Source of the DNA: Bacillota bacterium
GTDB taxonomy: Bacteria; Bacillota; Clostridia; Christensenellales; Aristaeellaceae
Assembly: GCA_023411395.1 (NCBI GenBank)
Contig: JAEYOV010000003.1
Location: 1-10,645 of the forward strand
Direction of reading: 5' to 3'
DNA length: 10,645 nucleotides
Part shown: positions 6,568-10,645 of the stretch, one piece after another
Position numbering within the stretch: position 1 is the first letter of the stretch
Layout of the letters: each line of letters opens with the position of its first letter
Translations under genes and position numbers: made by a program
The notes under the pieces: model-generated
Database searches by the model: none
What the model was told of the DNA's origin: nothing
Seen by the model: the letters and a program-made list of their open reading frames with translations, nothing else

Positions 6568-7943
6568 ACTTGGGCCTCCTGATAACTGAGCACCTCATCA
6601 AGGCTGCTGACGCCGTTCTCCTTGGCTACGACAACAACGCTGTCGCCGCCCTCGATATGATCGTTGCCAAAGGGCACAATCACCTTGCCTTCCCGGAAGA
6701 TCACCGCCACAAGGGCGTTGTCCCTTATGGTGAGCAGCCGGATGGGCACATTCACATAAGGCGCGCCGGGCTCGGCGATAAACTCCAGCGCCTCGGCCTT
6801 GCCGTCCATGATACGGAAAACCTTTTCCACCGCCGTGCCCTGGCCGCTGGCCCTGGCCCTTACATAGCGCAGGATGGTGTTGCATGTGATGAGCTTAGGG
6901 CTGACGATGGATCCAAGCCCCATCGTCTTGATGATGTCGGTATAATTCACACGGTTGTTTTTCACAATCACCTTGCCTACGCCATGGGTCACGGCGTACA
7001 GCCCGGCCATCAGGTTTTCCTCGTCCCGGTCGCACAGCGCCACAAATGCGTCCATCTGGAACAGGCCCTCCTGCGTCAGCAGGTCCTGGTCGGTGCCGTC
7101 GCCGCAGACGATGGTCGCCCCCGGCAGAAGCTCGCTGAGAAGGCGCGCCTTTTCCGGCTTGATTTCAATGATCGTCACCTGCATGCCCATGGGAATGAGC
7201 ATTTTCGCCAGGTAATAGCTGATGCGCCCGCCGCCCAGCATCATCACATTTTTGACCGAAAGCGTGTTCTTGCCCAGGTATTTGAAAAACGCGGTGATGG
7301 TCACCAAATCGGAGGCCACGTACACCTCGTCGCCGGGCTTGATGACAAAGTCGCCATTGGGGATCAGCACCTCGCCGCCTCGCTCCACGGCGCAATAGAG
7401 CACCTGGGGCATGCTGCGCAGCTTGCGGGGCATATCCTTGATCGGGCAGCCCACCACAGCGTCGCCTTCCTGGGCGCGGAATTCCACCATCTCCACCCGG
7501 CCCCTGGCAAAGCTTTCAATGTTGTCGGCAAAGGGATAGCGCAAAAGCCGGCTGATCTCCAGGGCCGTGTTCCGCTCCGGGTTGATGGCCAGGTCAATGC
7601 CCAGCACCCCCTGCATCAAAAGCAGGCTTTCGTTGTATTCAGGGTCCCGGATGCGGGCGATGGTATATTTGGCCCCCAGGTGCTTGGCCGAAAGGCAGCA
7701 AAGCATGTTGATTTCGTCCGTGGCCGTGGCGGCGATCACAATGTCCGCCCGGCCCACATCCGCTTCCATCAGCGTGTGTATGTTGGCGCCGTTGCCTTTG
7801 ACACACATCACGTCCAGCGTGTCCATGCTTTTTTGCAGCACGTTGTCGCTGCGGTCAACGATGGTTACATCGTGCCCCTCCCTGGCCAGGCTTTCCGCCA
7901 GGGTATGGCCCACTTTGCCATCGCCCACCACCATGATACGCAT
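6564..7943 (-). CDS. trkA: TrkA, double-RCK regulatory subunit of the Trk potassium system
   Basis: A 459-residue protein matching usual TrkA length, with two RCK-N/RCK-C pairs. The first nucleotide loop is GDGKVG (7-12) with D30 ending strand 2; the second is GGGRIS (237-242) with E260, so the third loop glycine is replaced by serine. TATDEIN and ARIRDPEY (first half) and DRDEEN (second half) are typical family segments. The frame stays open 85 codons further upstream, but ATG 7943 is chosen: it starts MRIMVVGDGKVG exactly as TrkA proteins do, has GGAGG eight bases ahead, and the upstream part covers the promoters of the divergent intergenic region. TrkA rings bind NAD(H)/ATP and gate TrkH, encoded immediately downstream with a 4-base overlap. 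Confidence 0.95.
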   Translation of the reverse strand: MRIMVVGDGKVGHTLAESLAREGHDVTIVDRSDNVLQKSMDTLDVMCVKGNGANIHTLMEADVGRADIVIAATATDEINMLCCLSAKHLGAKYTIARIRDPEYNESLLLMQGVLGIDLAINPERNTALEISRLLRYPFADNIESFARGRVEMVEFRAQEGDAVVGCPIKDMPRKLRSMPQVLYCAVERGGEVLIPNGDFVIKPGDEVYVASDLVTITAFFKYLGKNTLSVKNVMMLGGGRISYYLAKMLIPMGMQVTIIEIKPEKARLLSELLPGATIVCGDGTDQDLLTQEGLFQMDAFVALCDRDEENLMAGLYAVTHGVGKVIVKNNRVNYTDIIKTMGLGSIVSPKLITCNTILRYVRARASGQGTAVEKVFRIMDGKAEALEFIAEPGAPYVNVPIRLLTIRDNALVAVIFREGKVIVPFGNDHIEGGDSVVVVAKENGVSSLDEVLSYQEAQV

Positions 7944-7944
7944 A

Positions 7945-7957
7945 CGGAGTGCCTCCG
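7945..7957 (-). promoter_or_regulatory. Small hairpin over the trkA ribosome binding site
   Basis: On the minus strand CGGAG-GCA-CTCCG contains the GGAGG of trkA and ends one base before the ATG. A 5-bp stem of this kind could mask the Shine-Dalgarno, but it is short enough to be chance. Confidence 0.25.
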
Positions 7958-7985
7958 TTTCTATATCCAAAAAAGATACCAGCTT

Positions 7986-7994
7986 ATTATAGCA
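7986..7994 (-). promoter_or_regulatory. Extended -10 promoter element for trkAH
   Basis: On the minus strand the sequence reads TGCTATAAT: a perfect TATAAT hexamer (7991-7986) with the TGn extension. No good -35 hexamer lies 16-18 bases upstream, which an extended -10 can tolerate. The predicted leader is about 35 nt. Confidence 0.65.
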
Positions 7995-8036
7995 CAGTCT
8001 TACGGAATGAAAAGGCCCGTATTTGATGGAAACGTA

Positions 8037-8078
8037 GCGAAAAACCCAATTTACTCCCACCGTATGCGGTTTTTTCGC
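8037..8078. repeat. Inverted repeat between the divergent trkA and kinase promoters
   Basis: GCGAAAAACC (8037-8046) is the reverse complement of GGTTTTTTCGC (8068-8078) apart from one extra T. The centre is 21 bases. It lies between the trkA -10 and the kinase -35, so it is a candidate binding site for a regulator of both transcription units, for instance the KdpE-like protein encoded next door. This role is inferred from position only. Confidence 0.35.
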
Positions 8079-8118
8079 CTGCAGTGCAATAAAGCCCTGC
8101 CCCAAAGCTCCTTCCCGC

Positions 8119-8147
8119 TTAACAACCCGCCGAAACTGTGGTATAGT
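8119..8147 (+). promoter_or_regulatory. Promoter of the KdpD-like kinase gene
   Basis: TTAACA (8119-8124, 5 of 6 to the -35 consensus), a 17-base spacer, then TATAGT (8142-8147, 5 of 6) preceded by the TGn extension (8139-8141). The predicted start is near 8154, directly before AAGGAGG, so the 5' leader would be only about 15 nt. Confidence 0.7.
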
Positions 8148-8168
8148 CATGGGAAAGGAGGCCGGCCT

Positions 8169-9575
8169 ATGGCGCGTTTTAAAAGAATCCCGCCCCATGT
8201 ATCTTTCTCGCTAAAAAGCGCTGCCATCCTTTTCGCCGCGCTGGGCTTTTCGCTGCTGGCTTCCCGGATGGGGCTGAACAAGGAAAGCATCGTCATGATC
8301 TTTCTGCTGGGCACGGTGCTGATCACCATCGTTACGCCCGGCTATTGGTACGGGCTCGCCTCCTCCATGATCCACGTATTCCTGTTCAATTACCTGTTCA
8401 CCCAGCCGCTGCACACCTTTTTGATTTCCAGCTCCAGCGATGTCACGCTGCTCATCGCCTTCTTCATCACATCCATCCTTTGCGGCACCATCACATCCAG
8501 GCTGAACCGACAGCGGGAGATCTCCGAGGGGAACGCCCGCACCGCCCAGCTTTTGCAAAAGATTACGGAAGGCTTTTCGCAGGTCACGGGGGAGCGGGCC
8601 ATCGTCCTGCAGGGCATACGCTACCTGAAGGACCACGCCGGCCTTGACTGCGCCGTCACCCTGTCGTCCGGCGCGGTTTACCCGCAGGCCGCCGCCCCGG
8701 CGGGCGCTTTCCATACCGTGCCCATCACCGGCGCGCAAAAAACACTGGGCGTTCTTGATGCCCATTGCGCCCATCCCCCCACCTTCCAGCAGGAGCTGCT
8801 CTTAAAGGCCGTGGCGGCACAGATGGCCACCGCCCTGGACAGGGATGCCTTTTCCATCGAGCAGGAGAAGATCCGCCTGGCCATGGAACGGGAGCGGCTG
8901 CGCAGCACGCTTCTGCGCGCCGTGGCCCACGATCTTAGAAGCCCTTTGACCGTGCTGGCGGGGGCCAGCGGGCTATTAAGCGAAAACATGCAGTCACTGA
9001 CCGATTCGGAAAAAACAAAGCTGGCCAGGGATATCAACGAAGAGGTAACCTGGCTGACCGACCTTGTGGAAAACATACTCAGCATGACGCAGATTCAGGA
9101 AAGCCGCCTCTTTATGCGCCGGGAGGAGGAGGTGGTGGACGACGTGGTGAACGAAGCCGTCAAGCACGTCACCCCCCTCATGCAGGGCAGGCAGCTTACC
9201 GTGAAGCTGCCGGAGGACGTGGTCACCGCGCCCATGGATATCAAGCTCATCGCCCAGGTCATCATCAACCTTCTTGACAACGCCGTGCGCCACACGCCCC
9301 CCTCATGCGCCGTTTCCCTCACCGTGACCCCCATGGAAAAAGAGGTGGTGTTTGAGGTGTGCGACGACGGCCCCGGCATCGATCCCTCGATTTTGGATAC
9401 GCTGTTTGACGGCTTTGTGCAAAAAACCGGCCGGGTGTCGGACGGCAGGCGCGGCCTGGGCCTGGGCCTTGCCATCTGCCAGGCTGTGGTCACCGCCCAC
9501 TCTGGCGCCATCAAGGCCGAAAACCGATTAGGGGGCGGGGCATGCTTTACCTTCACCCTGCCCAGGGGGGAATAA
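8169..9575 (+). CDS. KdpD-like membrane sensor histidine kinase lacking the N-terminal KdpD/Usp module
   Basis: A 468-residue kinase. Four hydrophobic segments at about 18-33, 40-56, 60-78 and 92-110 match the DUF4118 membrane domain of KdpD; SRLNRQREISE leads into a degenerate GAF-like region (about 120-225). The catalytic core is complete: H-box AVAHDLRSPL with H254, N-box LLDNAVRHTP with N371, G1 DDGPGID (399-405) and G2 GLGLGLAI (from 429). Full KdpD is about 900 residues and starts with cytoplasmic KdpD and Usp domains; those are absent, so this resembles the C-terminal half only. ATG 8169 has AAGGAGG (8155-8161) seven bases ahead; the frame extends far upstream but that part is antisense to trkA. 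It presumably phosphorylates the regulator at 9710 in response to K+ or turgor; the signal is inferred from family and neighbours. Confidence 0.9.
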   Translation: MARFKRIPPHVSFSLKSAAILFAALGFSLLASRMGLNKESIVMIFLLGTVLITIVTPGYWYGLASSMIHVFLFNYLFTQPLHTFLISSSSDVTLLIAFFITSILCGTITSRLNRQREISEGNARTAQLLQKITEGFSQVTGERAIVLQGIRYLKDHAGLDCAVTLSSGAVYPQAAAPAGAFHTVPITGAQKTLGVLDAHCAHPPTFQQELLLKAVAAQMATALDRDAFSIEQEKIRLAMERERLRSTLLRAVAHDLRSPLTVLAGASGLLSENMQSLTDSEKTKLARDINEEVTWLTDLVENILSMTQIQESRLFMRREEEVVDDVVNEAVKHVTPLMQGRQLTVKLPEDVVTAPMDIKLIAQVIINLLDNAVRHTPPSCAVSLTVTPMEKEVVFEVCDDGPGIDPSILDTLFDGFVQKTGRVSDGRRGLGLGLAICQAVVTAHSGAIKAENRLGGGACFTFTLPRGE

Positions 9576-9625
9576 TCACGCCATCATCATAGTTTGATTG
9601 ACGCGGCAAGATGGCATCCGAAGGT

Positions 9626-9665
9626 CCAGGGCGACCGGAAAGCCCTGGTCGCGTCCAGAGACGCG
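9626..9665 (+). promoter_or_regulatory. Overlapping hairpins in the gap before the response regulator
   Basis: CCAGGGC (9626-9632) pairs with GCCCTGG (9642-9648), and CGCGTC (9650-9655) with GACGCG (9660-9665). A third stem, GCGACC (9631-9636) with GGTCGC (9647-9652), excludes both. The layout could tune kinase/regulator ratio by RNA folding or processing. No T-run directly follows, so a terminator is not supported. Confidence 0.35.
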
Positions 9666-9709
9666 AAACCTCTCTTGTTATTTCGTTTTGAAAAAAGGGA
9701 ATGATGATC

Positions 9710-10396
9710 ATGGACCAGGAATGGACGATCCTCATCATCGAGGATGACCGCTACATCGCCAATTTCATGGCGCTGTCGCTGAAAAAGGAGCAGTACCACG
9801 CCGTCACCGCCTCCACCGCGCAGGAAGGGCTGGCCCTTTGCTATGCCAATCATCCCGGCCTCATCCTCCTGGACCTGGGCCTGCCGGACATGGATGGCCT
9901 CACCGTGATCAAAACCATCCGCTCCTTTTCCCAGGTGCCCATCCTGGTAGTCTCCGCGCGGGGCCAGGAGCAGGAGAAGATCGACGCCCTGGACAGCGGC
10001 GCGGACGATTACATCGTCAAGCCCTTCCACATGGGCGAAATGATGGCCCGCATCCGCGTGATCAGGCGCAGGGCGCTCAAGCCGGCCCCGGGCGCGGTGT
10101 TCACCTTCGGCCCCCTCACCGTGGACCAGGAAAAGCGCCGCGTCACCGTGGACGGCGCGGAGGTCCACCTCACGCCCATGGAATACCGCCTTTTGCAACT
10201 GCTTATCGCCAACAAGGGCAAGGTGCTCACCCATAACTACATCATCAAGGAAATCTGGGGCTACGGCGAAACCGGCGACCCCAAGGCCGTCCGCGTCTTC
10301 ATGGCCAACCTCCGCCGCAAAATTGAAAGGGATACCCTCCACCCCCGCTTCATCCTCACCGAAATCGGCGTGGGCTACAGGTTTGCCGAGGAGTAG
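9710..10396 (+). CDS. KdpE-like OmpR/PhoB-family response regulator
   Basis: A 228-residue DNA-binding regulator of the OmpR/PhoB class, closest in feel to KdpE. The receiver (about 5-118) has the acidic pair E11-D12-D13, phosphoacceptor D55 in LILLDLGLPDMDG, S82 (VVSAR) and K104 (YIVKPF). The winged-helix effector domain (about 130-226) contains LTPMEYRLLQLL, the VRVFMANLRRKIE recognition-helix region and the closing TEIGVGYRF hairpin. ATG codons also occur at 9701 and 9704; 9710 is preferred because AAAGGGA (9694-9700) is then nine bases ahead. It lies 134 bases behind the kinase gene, a wider gap than in most such pairs, containing hairpins. Likely target genes are the neighbouring trk and ktr operons, since no kdpFABC genes are in view; this is inference. 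Confidence 0.92.
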   Translation: MDQEWTILIIEDDRYIANFMALSLKKEQYHAVTASTAQEGLALCYANHPGLILLDLGLPDMDGLTVIKTIRSFSQVPILVVSARGQEQEKIDALDSGADDYIVKPFHMGEMMARIRVIRRRALKPAPGAVFTFGPLTVDQEKRRVTVDGAEVHLTPMEYRLLQLLIANKGKVLTHNYIIKEIWGYGETGDPKAVRVFMANLRRKIERDTLHPRFILTEIGVGYRFAEE

Positions 10397-10422
10397 GCAC
10401 GATACTATATCCCCCGGGAGGC

Positions 10423-10598
10423 ATCGGAGGGCCGATGTCCTCCGATTGGGTATCCGAAATCAGCGACATGTGCGGTGATTTCGGAAGGAATTTCAAAGAA
10501 ATTCCTACCTTGCCCGAGCAAACGGCCGCAAAAACCGCAGGTTTTTGCAGCGCAGCGAGGGAAAAACCTCGACAAAGTGGCGCATGCCACTTTGTCGA
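10423..10598. repeat. Cluster of six consecutive hairpins, probable intergenic repeat element
   Basis: Six dyads follow one another within 176 bases. They are 10423-10446 (8-bp arms ATCGGAGG), 10454-10484 (9-bp CCGAAATCA), 10486-10506 (9-bp AGGAATTTC, loop AAA), 10528-10548 (9-bp GCAAAAACC, loop GCA), 10556-10571 (5-bp CGAGG) and 10569-10598 (13-bp TCGACAAAGTGGC, loop GCAT). All arms are perfect. There is no convincing reading frame. It starts 26 bases after the regulator stop, so part could end that transcript, but a single terminator would not need six stems. A dispersed repeat or structured RNA fits better. Confidence 0.7.
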
Positions 10599-10606
10599 CA
10601 CCCTGC

Positions 10607-10645
10607 GGGGGGGGGGGGGGTTTTTTTTGGCCCCCCCCCCGCCCC
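10607..10645. other. Homopolymer tail, probable sequencing or assembly artefact
   Basis: 14 G, 8 T, GG, 10 C, G and 4 C follow in direct succession. Nothing similar occurs elsewhere in the window, and it coincides with the end of the sequence right behind a hairpin-rich repeat. It is best read as low-quality contig end rather than biology. Confidence 0.75.

Noticed and set aside
8057..8075. Terminator-like ACCG-TATG-CGGT followed by six T
   Set aside because: The stem is only 4 bp and no plus-strand gene ends upstream of it; the larger inverted repeat 8037-8078 explains the T-run better.
6570..8168. Long plus-strand open frame continuous with the kinase gene
   Set aside because: The upstream 533 codons are antisense to trkA and its promoter region and show no domain. 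The kinase promoter, AAGGAGG and ATG at 8169 mark the true start.
7944..8198. 85-codon N-terminal extension of TrkA
   Set aside because: It covers the extended -10 and the divergent promoters, and MRIMVVGDGKVG at 7943 is the normal TrkA N-terminus with its own GGAGG.
9598..9626. Internal promoter before the response regulator (TTGACG)
   Set aside because: No -10-like hexamer is found 16-18 bases downstream.
10423..10598. CRISPR array or tandem repeat
   Set aside because: The arms of the six hairpins differ in sequence and spacing; there is no repeated unit with spacers.

Overview
This GC-rich window has strong AGGAGG-type ribosome binding sites, KtrAB and TrkAH potassium systems, and a LexA-like box of the Bacillus/Clostridium type. 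Together these suggest a Gram-positive Firmicute, most likely a GC-rich member of the Clostridia. That is an inference from gene families and signals; there is no rRNA or other taxonomic marker here. The right end (14 G, 8 T, then mostly C) looks like the ragged end of an assembled contig.

Layout. Positions 1-2145 (minus) hold most of a large DNA helicase. It has an N-terminal PD-(D/E)XK nuclease-like domain and an XPD/DinG-type iron-sulfur helicase core, and it is cut by the left edge just before motif VI. A promoter with an overlapping LexA-like box lies directly upstream. After a non-coding stretch of about 400 bases full of dyad symmetries comes a plus-strand potassium uptake operon: a small unnamed membrane-anchored protein (2553-3005), ktrB (2986-4335) and ktrA (4348-4998), ending at a strong stem-loop (5029-5068). 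Convergent to it is a second potassium system, trkA-trkH (minus, 7943 down to 5116), with an ATGA start/stop overlap. Divergent from trkA is a KdpD/KdpE-like two-component pair: a kinase (8169-9575) and a response regulator (9710-10396). The window closes with six consecutive hairpins (10423-10598) and a homopolymer tail.

How it fits together. Apart from the helicase, all the genes concern potassium. KtrB and TrkH are the ion-conducting subunits; KtrA and TrkA are their cytoplasmic nucleotide-binding RCK gating subunits. The kinase/regulator pair belongs to the family that senses potassium or turgor, but no kdpFABC pump is in view, so it may instead control trk, ktr or both.

The least familiar item is the 150-residue protein upstream of ktrB. 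It has one membrane helix followed by what reads as a decayed RCK/TrkA-N domain: the glycine-rich nucleotide loop is lost but the second half of the fold is recognisable. Its gene overlaps ktrB by 20 bases, so it may be an extra, non-nucleotide-binding RCK-like partner of KtrB.
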